A program made the translations under genes and the position numbers. 64,000 bases of DNA, from the NCBI RefSeq assembly GCF_001625215.2, contig NC_030383.2:756779-820778 (forward strand), written 5' to 3'. Under the pieces are notes generated by a model. The model was given only the letters and a program-made list of their open reading frames with translations. It did not search any database and was not told the DNA's origin. Source of the DNA: Daucus carota subsp. sativus. Its lineage: Eukaryota > Streptophyta > Magnoliopsida > Apiales > Apiaceae. Shown one piece after another: positions 32,398-43,800 of the stretch; the first letter of the stretch is position 1; each line of letters opens with the position of its first letter.

Positions 32398-35300
32398 CTC
32401 AGCATCAGAATTGCGAGGGGATGGGGTTCGAGAATCAGCAGCTCGAGGTCGAGGAGAAACACTTCGCGCAACAGGAGAACGTTCTTTGTGGTCACGGCCA
32501 TCAGAGCTTCTATCCCTGGTAGGTGTTTTTTTAGGGGATAGGCTCCTTCGAGGACTGAGGCTGCGCCTGGGAGAAGCGCTACAAACCAACCGAAGTAACA
32601 TTAGTAACTATAGTACAATTGGGAAAAAATCACAAATTAGAGTAGAATATGACTACCTTCCTGGAGACCTGCTCCTACTACGCCTTGCATCATCATATCT
32701 GCTTCTTTCACGGTCTTTACGATAATCTGGGCTTATGCTACGATTTCTGCTTCTGTGATGATAATCCCTGTCCCTTCCACGGTATTCACGGGAGGATCTG
32801 TCCCTACTTCGACTACGACTTCTCCTCCTGCCCTTGTCTCTATGTTCATCTCTGTATCTGAAAATGTCCTCGAAAGAGTTAAGCAGTGGAATATTAACTA
32901 TCAAAAACTAATATATCCAATGTCAAAGCACGCTGTGAATTAATTTTACTAGAAGTAATAGTTACACATGCCCTGTCAAATCTTTAAAGGTAAAAAAAAA
33001 AAAGGGGGTTACTCAGCACTTGCACATATTCTTATATGTTTACAGAGAATTAGGGTATCTTGGTAGCAAATGCTGCATTATGGAAGTGACTACAAGGTTA
33101 ATTATAATTTTTGGATTCCAAAAAAAAGGTGAAGGGGAGGGTACATATCTATATCAGCAAATTATACTAACACTTGCTCCATAATTTGAGACCAGAAAAC
33201 TGACTAAACAGAACGTCAAATGCCAAGAAAGTTCCTGTATACGTTCGGTGAAGGGACTGCTACTCTGCTTCTGAAGTGGGTTACAGGGTTTTCGCTATGG
33301 TATGGAGTAAAGTCCTTCCTTCGGCAGATTTCTGGTATAGTAATGAGTTGAATCCCGTTTATACACTCCACTCCAAATATGCAGAAGTCAATGTTGAATA
33401 ATCCTTTTAAACCATACAAGGCAAATTTTGGCCAATTTCTCAAGCTATAACATACTAAACTCCAATTAGTTCATAAAAAATTATATTCTGCTAGCAATAT
33501 ATAAAATTGATTTGTATTTAAACATGCCAAGCTCTCTACTTAACATATTTGTTTATCCCCTCTTATTGTTCATATGTGAACATTATTATAATGAGAAGAA
33601 AAATAGTAATATACATATTATCTTCAGAAAACAACAATCAATACCTTGGCCGAGGACTGCGGCTCCTTGACCTGCCCAGCTTCTCCACTGGTTCAAGAAT
33701 CCTGCCTTTGGAGCTAAAATCCAAAACCACAGATACAAATTGAACAGATCTAAAAATTACGGAGTACAGTAGGCAAGCTACACACACACAAGTGCACAAG
33801 TCACAACTATGATAATAATTACATGGGCAGACACTGCATTGTGACCCTTGTCGTTTTCTATCACAGATGTTCTTTCACAGAATGCAAATTACCCAAGAAC
33901 CTTAATAGCTTAATGGAAAAGACAAAAGAACATACACAGTCTGATACATATTTATAACTTACTCATACCATTCAATTTAAACTGCCTCAAAATGTGCAAC
34001 TTTCAATTTATGAACTACATATTGGATGCTTAAATATTAATGCCCACAGCAGCATCTAAAAATATTGACAAAACTACAACTTTTTTAAAGAAATGCACTA
34101 CCCTTGACTCATGTTTCTTTCGGGTTCATAAAAATGAGTATCCACATGACAGGTTAACACCCGGGTGCTGGCTCTTTCTAGTACAAATCGGGATGAAAAT
34201 GCCCAAATAAGCACGTAAACTGACCCTTTAGGAAGGGCCCTTTATGGCAATTTAAACGCAATAATATCATGTGCTTTTATACCACACTTTAATATCACCA
34301 TTGGATAAACCTTTTCCAGTTACTAGGCTGTAGAAACGCACTCAATTTAACATTAAACGACTTTCAAATAAATTGACTTTGTATACACAACAAAAAAAAT
34401 GTCATCCTCATCTTTTAGTAATATTAAAAAGATTAATGCATCATGGGGAGATCAAATTCCTGCAGTCCAACTCTGTCCAACATTTCACCGCTTGGTCAAC
34501 TCTTTCATTTGTTTTTTTATAGAAACACTATATAACATTTACTAGTGCTAAAAAGGCCTTCGTTTTAGGGTACCTCAAAAATTGTCCCAAAAAGGCCAAT
34601 TCTCTTAGTAACTGCCAAACAAATCTAATAGGCATACTTATTATATGAAGAATATTTCTTCTCGAGAGCATGTGATAGCAAAAGATACAGAGCTAATCTA
34701 GATAACATAAAAAAATTGTAACTTCAACAGAGCCTTATTACAACATAGACAACATCTATTTCTGTGTGTGAACTTTCGAAAAAATGTACATTTCTCATTA
34801 TAACCAAATATTGCAACATATCGATACTAAGAATTACAAAAAATAAACTTACATTCTTTCAGCATTAGGTCCATACTTAGCAAACTGGACCATTATTTCC
34901 CTCCCATCAACAACTTTTCCTAATATAATCAATAAATCCACATCAGTCATAAAAAACCACATCCAGACGACAATTACATGTAATCACCAAAGCAAAAGAG
35001 GCAACAAAACTCACCATCAAGCCTTTCGACAGCCTTCTGAGCCTCATCAGCGTACTTATAACGAACAAACGCAAATCCCCGTGAATCACCAGTCCTAAAG
35101 TTCAATTTACATAAATCATACATAACAAGCAATTCACACACACAGATACAGTATTACCAGTCTTATAAGGATTAATTTATATGCAATTACACGCATCAAT
35201 TAATTTACAATTAAGCCTACATAGATAAACATATAAGGGGGTGGAGAGAGAGAGAGAGGCTAGAGAGAGAAGGAGAGGGGGAGAGAGAGAGAGAGAGATG

Positions 35301-35550
35301 ACCTCCGGTCACGAGGAATGAAAACATCAACAACCTTTCCATACTTGTCAAACAAAGGAAACAAATCATCAGCACTAGTACCTGAAAAACACAAAACCAA
35401 AACACAACTAATCAAATTCAATCGCATGAAAACACACAATTGGGCAAACAATTAGGGCTCCTAAAGAGACGTACGGAAAGTGATGTTGAGCACGAGGAGA
35501 GAGTAGGTGTCCTTGATATCTGGAGGTCCTGCTCTTCCGAAGTGCGACAT
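32398..35550 (-). CDS. SC35: SR splicing factor SC35 (3' terminus unresolved)
   Basis: Serine/arginine-rich pre-mRNA splicing factor acting in the nucleus in splice-site choice. The N-terminus MSHFGRAGPPDIKDTYSLLV matches plant SC35. Exons on the minus strand: 35475-35550, 35303-35381, 35015-35094, 34853-34919, 33645-33713, 32657-32857 and 32398-32578, all phase-compatible, giving 251 codons. The RRM spans about residues 14-95, with RNP2 LLVLNIT and RNP1 RGFAFVRY. The rest is an RS domain rich in RSRS and SPRR dipeptides. Exon 7 ends on a codon boundary at a GT. Reading through would add 24 codons to a stop at 32326-32328; splicing to an unseen last exon is more likely. A long GA/CT microsatellite adjoins the intron 2 donor. 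Confidence 0.9.
35243..35297. repeat. GA/CT microsatellite at the SC35 intron 2 donor
   Basis: An imperfect (GA)n on the plus strand. In the sense of the gene it is a (CU)n pyrimidine run starting about 6 nt after the exon 2 donor. Confidence 0.85.
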
Positions 35551-37023
35551 TTTCGGGTTTCTGAGAGAGATGAGTGAAGAAGAAGATTGGATAAACAGAG
35601 ACAGATGTGTGTTTATAATTTTTGGGGCGGAAGCAGCTAGGGTTTGGATAATTATTGAGATACGTGGATTTTGCGTTTTTGTAGACGCGCTTCAATATAT
35701 CCCCGTTTTTTTTTGTTTTTTTTTTTTTAAAATCTACATACACGTAAATGAATTGTATCGAAATACAATAAACCGCATCAGGGAATTTTTTCTTTCAAGA
35801 AAGTTTATCATCTAACCGAAAGTCATGCAAGCATAACTCCGGACGCTTAGACAATAAAGCTTAAATAAATAAGAAAAGAAAACCCATAAGTCCCGTAGCT
35901 TCCGGAGTATCCTGAAAAAACAAATCAAACAAAACATAAATCAACATACAAGAAAATCACACACATATAAATTTAATTAAAGTAAAATAGAAAATCTAAT
36001 AAAAGCAAAACAAATATATATATATATATATTAAAAATAGGTAGAAAATAAAATAATATAGAAATATTAATTAATTTCTAACCAAAGGAAAATCCTTTGG
36101 TTAGACACATAAAAATTATTTTATTTTTTTTGGCACAATAAAAATTAAAATTTAAGTGAGGAGTAAAGGATAAAATATAATTAAATATAATGATCATCAA
36201 AATGGTCGATAAGCCATTAAAAGTGGCATCCATAATTGGAACAAAAAGCCATAAAAGGCACGATAAAGCCATTAAAGGCACAATAAAGTCATCATTGATG
36301 ACACCCATAAATGGTTCTTAAATATTGAATTTTTAAAAATTAATAAAAGTAATCAATTTCCAAATTAGGATGGTAATTGATTATAACTTAAGAAAAGTTG
36401 ACCAATTTTTCATAATATACAGACAACACATATAAGGAGCATTAAAACACATTTAAGTCATATAAATCAAAAACCAATTTCAAATTTAAATTTATCAATT
36501 TATCAATTTAAGATAATTCATTTGTATATAAACGGTCAATTAATTATACAAATTAAAGCACAATTTACTCAAATTAAAACACAAAAATTTCAAATTTAAA
36601 AAAAGTCAACTAGTCATTCAAAAATAACTAATTTTAAGATCTGCAATTAATACTATTAAAACCAAATAATATCCAAAATTACAAAGCTGAAACTAGAATC
36701 ACGCAATAAAATTAGTCAGTCAGACTAATCAACACGCACTAATTAAGTCACTAGTGCACCAGCTCCACCGTTACTATCCAAGAACCGCAAACAATCATCA
36801 TGAACACTAGCAAAAAACTAAAAATCGAACATGAAGATACATAACACCAAACGTAACTGATCCTATATATAATATAAGATCGATAACATCCATCCAATCT
36901 TTTCAAATTCGGACAAAAATAGATAAAAAAAAATTAAAATTGGATACGAAAACAACCCATACAATAAAAAATTAAAGCACACAAATATATACAATAAAAC
37001 AAAAACCAATCACATAATCATAA
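35551..37023. other. SC35 promoter side, then AT-rich spacer
   Basis: The first 250 bp hold the 5' UTR and promoter of SC35. The rest is AT-rich, with short tandem GCCATTAAAGGCA-like repeats around 36210-36300. No gene is recognised. Confidence 0.4.
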
Positions 37024-37293
37024 TCATGTAGATTTATGTTTTGAAAAGATCACACCTGTAAAGTATTTCCGCAAATCTCCAAGACAAGTTGTTGATGAAG
37101 GAGGTGTTGACACTGTAGATGACGTTGCGACTTGGCTCTTTTTAACTGGATGGAAAAACTTGTTTTCCCGTATATAACAATTCACGATAGAAGCTCCGGT
37201 GCGCTGTAACAAGTCTTCACTCACAATTTCACCGATTGACTCGAGAAATTGAAAATGAGACAATCTAGCATTAATATCAATATAATCCAGCAT
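37024..37293 (-). CDS. Unrecognised 89-codon ORF
   Basis: Minus-strand ORF downstream of the NO VEIN-like fragment. No family recognised; the end is Ser/Thr-rich. It may be a further exon or relic of the same broken gene, but no acceptor joins it convincingly. Weakly supported as coding. Confidence 0.2.
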   Translation of the reverse strand: MLDYIDINARLSHFQFLESIGEIVSEDLLQRTGASIVNCYIRENKFFHPVKKSQVATSSTVSTPPSSTTCLGDLRKYFTGVIFSKHKST

Positions 37294-37412
37294 TTTTTAT
37301 TCACAACGAGAAAATAACTCGCAAAATTGTATGATCAATACACCGTAACATTCATACAAAGATAAAGTGGACAAGTATTTTGAAACGACGAAAAATATTT
37401 TAGAGAAAGGAC

Positions 37413-37557
37413 CTGGATAAGCTCCATGAGAAGGTGAACATCTTTAGAATAAAGTTCCTGAGAGAGGTTCGTAACAGCTTGATGCAAATCCTCAGTTAAG
37501 GGATTTAGTCTCCCGCCGATAGAAAACTTTGTCTTGCGTATCTCTTCAACGCTCCCA
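37413..37557 (-). pseudogene. NO VEIN-like / HATPase gene fragment (first exon)
   Basis: The minus-strand reading IRKTKFSIGG..LNPLTEDLHQAV.NLSQELYSKDVHLLMELIQ ends at a GT donor. It matches, from memory, the opening exon of plant NO VEIN-like ATP-binding proteins (GHKL ATPase fold), where LIQ is followed by NAEDNEY in the next exon. Here the frame has a stop just upstream in place of an ATG, and the following exon is not found. I read it as a captured or decayed exon. Confidence 0.6.
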
Positions 37558-37759
37558 ACTCATTCATGATTACATCAAAATTTAACTTCATATTATCACA
37601 CTGGTGAACACCGCCAAACCGGGATTGTCATATTTTAGAGGTCGTTTGGTTCAAAAAGTGGTATCGGATTGGAATGAGAAATCAGCTTACCCCGTGTTTT
37701 ATTTCACTGTTTTATGATAAAACTTTTATCGTTTTTTTTTACTAACATGGCTTATAGCC

Positions 37760-38245
37760 TTAGAGCAACTCTAGCAGCTTCTCTATTTGGAGTCTTAAAC
37801 CAAAATATGAGGAATATGAGAAAATAATCCATTCCAACAGTGTCTTAGTGATTCCCTAAATCACTAAGAGCATCTCCGGCAGAGTCCTAACATGTTCCAT
37901 AAATATATAATAAAATATTTATCTTTTAAGGGATTATTACATTTTATTGAATGAGAATTCCAACAACATCCCCTATTCTATTCCCTATTATTATTATAAT
38001 ATTATATTTAACTTGTAAGTAGGAGAGAGAAAGGAGGGCAAGAGGGGGAAAGAGGAGAGAAGTAAATATTTTATTCTTTAAAATAGTATGAGGAATGGTT
38101 CCACATTCCTTAAAAATGAGGAATGAAGTGGGCATCCTAACTTTTTAAGGAATGGTTAGGACTCTGCTGGAGTTGTGTTTTATGTCATATTCCTTATATT
38201 AATAGCTTAGGACATCATATAGGGAAGCTGCTGGAGATGCTCTAA
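37760..38245. mobile_element. MITE, outer copy of a nested pair
   Basis: The ends TTAGAGCAACTCTAGCAGCT and the complement TTAGAGCATCTCCAGCAGCT form good inverted repeats of the AGAGCATCTCC type. A second element of the same type (37866-38177) lies inside it. Confidence 0.6.
37866..38177. mobile_element. MITE, inner copy
   Basis: The ends AGAGCATCTCCGGCAGAGTC and the complement CACAACTCCAGCAGAGTCCT pair over about 25 bp. It is inserted in the outer element of the same family. Confidence 0.6.
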
Positions 38246-39496
38246 GATCCACTAGCCATACCTTATCTTTAGGTAACGTCTCTCCTCTCCTAACTCTTAT
38301 TTTATAATAAATTTTGAATACAAACATGTTCTCTCTCTTCACCTATTGCAATAATGGTAACTTTTAATAATAAAATAGTATATAAGGAATGAATATAAGG
38401 AATATTGTTGGAGGTGAGAATAGCTATTATTATCTTAAGTCACTAGAATCCAATATTTTATATTATATTTAAGGAATGAATATAAGGAATATTGTTGGAG
38501 TTGAGAATAAGCCCTCAACCACTGGGCTATCCAAGCTCAAACTTTTATCGTTTTAATTAACAGAGAATTCATTTTTCAACTAGAAAGTATTTATTATTTA
38601 AAATCACATTTTTTACCTCTGTCCTGCGACGACAGAGGATAAGCCCTCAACCACTGGGCTATCGAAGCTCAAACTTTTATCGTTTTAATTAACAGAGAAT
38701 TCATTTTTCAACTAGAAAGTATTTATTATTTAAAATCACATTTTTTACCATCTTATTATTTATTTCTGTTCGGAGTATATATCATAATAAAATAAATATT
38801 ATATAGGAGAATATTGTATGACTTCTTGAATATTTCTTACAACATTAATATAAAATGAGATTTTGACCAGTTAATATATGAAATATTCGTCAATATTTTC
38901 TGTTCTTTATTATATTTTTTATCATTTAAAAAATAATCCTTGTGTGCAGAAGAACAGCAGAACCCCAAGAAATATAGCAGCACCCGTAAAAATGCCATGA
39001 GTTTGTTAACTATCACTATTTACATGTTTTTTGAGAATTCAATCAGATGTAATTTTATAATGCTATTTAATTTTTTTTTAATAAAAATCTAAACACCAAA
39101 TTTTTATTTAGCAAAAATAATTAAAAAAAATATCGTGGATGGAGAGGTCTTGTACCAAAAATTAATGTTACTGAGTGAGTAAATGTCCAGAAAAACAGCA
39201 GCTTCATGTAAAATTCGAAAGTCCACCACCTATGCATCATGCATGTACACTAACATTGTCAGTGGCAAATGGAAGAGGACTTGCAAAATTTCTCCATCCT
39301 CCCCCTTCGCCGAAACTGCTTTTAGAAAAGCTCTTGCCAACATCAACAAATAAAGTAGCATACTGTATCATGTTAATGTCTCCCGCGCCGAGTCTTTCGT
39401 CCTGCTTGTAACTTTTTTTTTCCAGGTGAATTTTTCAAATCTGTAATAATGCCTCGATAACATTCCAAATCTTTTTTCCAATCCATCCATTACATG
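38246..39496. other. Repeat-rich spacer with a 132-bp tandem duplication
   Basis: From 38507 a 132-bp unit is repeated once (second copy from 38639). On the minus strand each copy holds TAGCCCAGTGGTTGAGGGCT, similar to the A-box head of tRNA-derived plant SINEs. A TATAAGGAATGAATATAAGG motif is also repeated at about 38390 and 38470. No gene is seen. Confidence 0.5.
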
Positions 39497-39504
39497 ACTA
39501 CAAC

Positions 39505-40389
39505 TAGGGTTGAGCAAAAAATCGAAAAAAAACCGTAGTCGAACCGAAACCGGTAAAAACCGGTGAAAACCGAGCCGGAAAAAACCGATCCGAAACCGAA
39601 ACCGAAAAATAAAAAACCGAACCGATGTTATGGATTCGGTTCCGATTATTGATTAAAATCGAACCGAACCGATTATTTTAATAAATAAATATAATAGATA
39701 TTTATATGAATTTCAAAATAATTCCAAAAAAAGAAATAACTATTTTCATTGTCTTGATTGTTATATTAATGTTAGAATTTAAGAAAAACATGTTCCGGCT
39801 GATGCTAATGTGACCTGTTTGATTTACAGATGAACTTAAAGTTGAAACCAAGCAGGATGTTCAAGGCTTTCTGCTAGTTTCAATACACCATTTTTGTTGC
39901 CCTTTTTTCCCTTTCAAATACTTGATATACTGAGCTAATCTGTTGCCACCATTTGTTATTAAGTAATTATTATAGACACCTGCTGCTTTCTGAAGTTTTA
40001 ATTGATTTTAAGCAACTCCTTCCTCTGGAAGGTTAAAGAAGTGGTAAAACGGTTAGCAAAAAAAAGGAATGTCTATTCACCGCTTCGAAAGAGTTCTACT
40101 ATCAACATGAAATTCACTGCAATATTTTTTTTTGGCCATGTTCAAGCTGTATTAATTCTTATGTCTAGATTACACGCATTAGTTCGTCTCGTTTGTATAT
40201 TATTTTTTATTTTTTTATTTGTCGGTTTTATAACCGAAACCGAGCCGATTACAACCGAACCGAGGTTTTTTAAACCGAAACCGAATCCGAACCGGTGGTT
40301 GCGGTTTTCGATTTTAAAAACCGAAGATATATGGTTGCGGTTCCGGTTTCGCCCGGAAACCGAGCCGAACCGGCCCATGCTCTCCCCTA
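39505..40389. mobile_element. Non-autonomous hAT-type element with CCGAAACC-rich ends
   Basis: 885 bp. It is flanked by the 8-bp duplication ACTACAAC (39497-39504 and 40390-40397). Termini are TAGGGTTGAGC and, complemented, TAGGGGAGAGC. Both ends are built from AACCGAAACCGA-like repeats. No transposase is seen; the short ORFs are low-complexity. Confidence 0.75.
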
Positions 40390-40397
40390 ACTACAAC

Positions 40398-40854
40398 ATA
40401 TACTTGATGGTAGCCCACACTTACTCCCAGAACGGCCAAAAAATCAAGATGTCAGGTTTTAAGCACCACTGACCAATACATTTGAGACACCCGGTGGGGT
40501 TGATTAGGAAAAATTAATATGAATTAACCAGGTGAAGCTGTCGTCACTCAAACAAGGTAAACCAGGTCTTGCTGACGAGTGACGAAACCATTATTGTTCT
40601 CAAGTAGGCCATACATGGATGAAGTTTCAGAGCAATTTCTCAAGTTAGCATGCTAGCATCTGTACTAGACAATAAGACAACTACTAATAAAAAGTAAACT
40701 TTATCATAAAACTAAAACTTTGTAAGTTTCCAAGCAATTTCTTAAAAGTAGACTGCTAGATTTATCATAAAAGCCACTTGCTAGTCACTAGAGTAAAGCA
40801 TTGCATATACTGTCCACAGTTAATTTTCAGTTAAGAAACACTATTTTCCTCCCC
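40398..40854. other. Promoter-side spacer of TNL1
   Basis: No gene. It presumably contains the TNL1 promoter and 5' UTR. Confidence 0.4.
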
Positions 40855-43800
40855 ATGGCTACCACAAGTAAACAGTCAGCTGCACCTCATTGTTCTTCCT
40901 CTTCCTCATCTTCAACTCATTGGGATGTTTTCTTGAGCTTTTACGGTAAGGACACTCGTGGAAAGTTTACTTCCCATCTTTACTCTGCTTTGGTTCGCGA
41001 AGGAATTTCAACTTTCATGGATGACCCTGAACTCGAGAAGGGCGAAGAAATCTCATCAGGACTCCTTAATGCGATCCGTGGCTCAAAGATATTTGTGGTT
41101 GTTCTCTCAGAGAACTATGCTCGTTCAAGATGGTGCCTTGATGAGCTTGTAGAGATCCTTACTTGCAAGAGAACCAGCGGACGTTTAGTGATTCCTGTAT
41201 TCTACTATGCTGATCCATCATATCTGAGGCACCTGAAAGGGAGTTATGGGGATGCTATGGATGTTCACAAGGAGCGTTACTCTGCTGATATTATAGGCAA
41301 GTGGAGATCTGCTCTGGCTGAAATCGCAGGTCTCTCTGGATACCATCTCAAAATGGATGCAGATGAGTATGTACCCTTTATTTGTTGTTTTACTAATTTA
41401 TTATTGTTATGCTTAATGCTCACAGGGTTCAATACTCAACTATAATAGAGCAAGTCCAATAATTTACCTATCTCATTACCTATTACTAATATAAACTAGT
41501 GAAAAAAGCCGCGCGGCGTTATAAATTTTGATATGAATAGCATAAAAAAATTTTTGAGTCACCTTCCCGTTAAACATATCACTAATAAAAAAATATTATA
41601 ATTAGTATAAAAATTTGTATAAGTGGCCATCATGTCAAACATAATACTAATAATAAAATTAGTTCGAACTTCCCTCCCGTCAAAGACAATATTAATTAGA
41701 CCCGGCAATTTCGTACACGACACGAAAACGACACGAAAAATTCGTGTTTGTGTTTACATTTTAAGTACACGACACGAAAAATACACGAACACGAGAGTAC
41801 ACGACTTAATTTCATGTCGGTTTTGGGTTTACCTATCGGGTACACGACACGACACGAGGTACACGACATAATTAATTAATTATAATAATAAATAATTAAT
41901 AATAACATGATTTATCATGCATAGTTTAATTGTAATAGTAGTTTTTATAAATAACATAGATATAATATCAAATAATATATAAAACTTAATTAAATATCAA
42001 TTTTTAAAATATTAAAATGTAATTTAATATTCTATTTTTTCCATTTCGTGTACATTTTGTGTCGTGTACTTTTCGTGTATATTTCATTCGTGTACATTTC
42101 GTGTACTTTTCGTGTTCAATTCGTGTCGTGTATTTCCAAAGCACACAAAAAATTCGTGTACTTCGTGTCGTGTCGTGTTATTTCGTTTTTTTTCATGTCG
42201 TGTTCGTGTTTGGATTTCAGGTACACGAATTCATTTCGTGTCGTGTTCGTGTACGTGTACCAAGTACACGACACGAAAAGTACACGACACGAATTGCCGG
42301 GTCTAATATTAATCCATAATTATTATCTTTAAGATAAAATTAAATATTATAATCTAGATAAAAATTAGTTTGAGCCGCTCTCTTGTCAAACACAATACTA
42401 ATAACAAAACATTATAATTTAGATATTAGTTTGAGTCGCTTTACTGTCAAACACAATACTAATAAAATTATTCTAATTATGATAAATTAAAGATTATAAC
42501 CAGATAAAAATTAATTTGAACTGTGGTACCGTTTTAACAAAAAAAATATATTATAACATGGACAAAAAATTATTTTAGCCATTTTCCCATCAAACATAAT
42601 ACTAATAAAAAATTTATTATTGTTTAGATAAAAATTAGTTTGGGCCGCCTCCCGTGCCCGTCAAACACAATACTAATCAAGAATCATTTACATTATTATA
42701 AGATCAATATATGATTCCTATTTTATATATCCTATTTTATTTTGTAATTATTTTGAACCGCCATTTTAACAAAAAAAAAAATTATAACATAGATAAAAAT
42801 TATATTAGCCACTTTCCCGCCAAACATAATACTAATAGAAAAATTATTATTATTTAGATAAAAATTAGTTTGGGCCGCCTCCCGTGCACGTCAAACACAA
42901 TACTAATCAACAATCATTTACATTATTATAAAATCAATATATGATTCTTATTTTATATATCCTATTATGATAAAATTATAGATTATGATTGGATAAAAAT
43001 TATTTTTATAACTTTCAAAAATAAGAATTGTATTTTTAAATTATATTTGTTCAATAATTGTTATCTTGAATAAATAAAACACAGGGCCATCTTTGCTTAT
43101 TTTTTTTTTTGCAAGCAATACAAATTAAGTTGGTGATAATCAGTATCTGACCGTTCAAGATGATGACGATGAGCTAATCAAAAATAAAAATTGTATTAAC
43201 TTACATTACAAATTTTAAATATAAATTGTATTTTATCAATAATAGCTAGTAATCCTATTGCTTTTAAGATTTGTAAATAAGAAAAAAAATTGTATCATCT
43301 TTAGAATTCGATAAGAAAAAAGTTGTATTACTTTTAGAATTCTTGAACCTGATTTTTTGAATTATAATTATATTTTTTTATCCGAAATTTAAGAAAAATT
43401 AGAAGACTGAATCGAACAATTCTAGAGACGCCCTGCATCCTCCTTTAAAATAAGAAAAGAATTATATCATCTTTAGAATTCGATAAGAAAAGAATTGTAT
43501 TACTTTTAGAATTCTTGAACCTTATTTTTTGAATTATAATTATATTTTCTCTCCGAAATTTAAGAAAAATCAGAAGATCGAATCGAGTTATTCTGTAGAC
43601 GCCCGCATCCTCCTTTATATATATATATTGATGATTAATAAGTCCTAGCTTGAATACTAGTGATTTAGGGAATCTACTTTTATTGGCAACTACAATAGCA
43701 ATCCCTATTTTTTGTTCTCTATTATAGTTTTTAATAATAAATTTGAGGGGAAGAAGGGTGAAAAGGAGGGAAAAGCTAAAGAAAGGAGGAGGGTGTGAAT

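Noticed and set aside
42048-42332. Three overlapping ORFs of 80-94 codons with repeating aromatic and Cys words
   Set aside because: They are readings of the CGTGTCGTGT repeats at the end of the hAT-type element.
41496-43634. CRISPR-like array from the regularly repeated GTCAAACACAATACTAAT motif
   Set aside because: The repeats are degenerate and irregularly spaced, lie in a plant intron and sit within Helitron-like ends.
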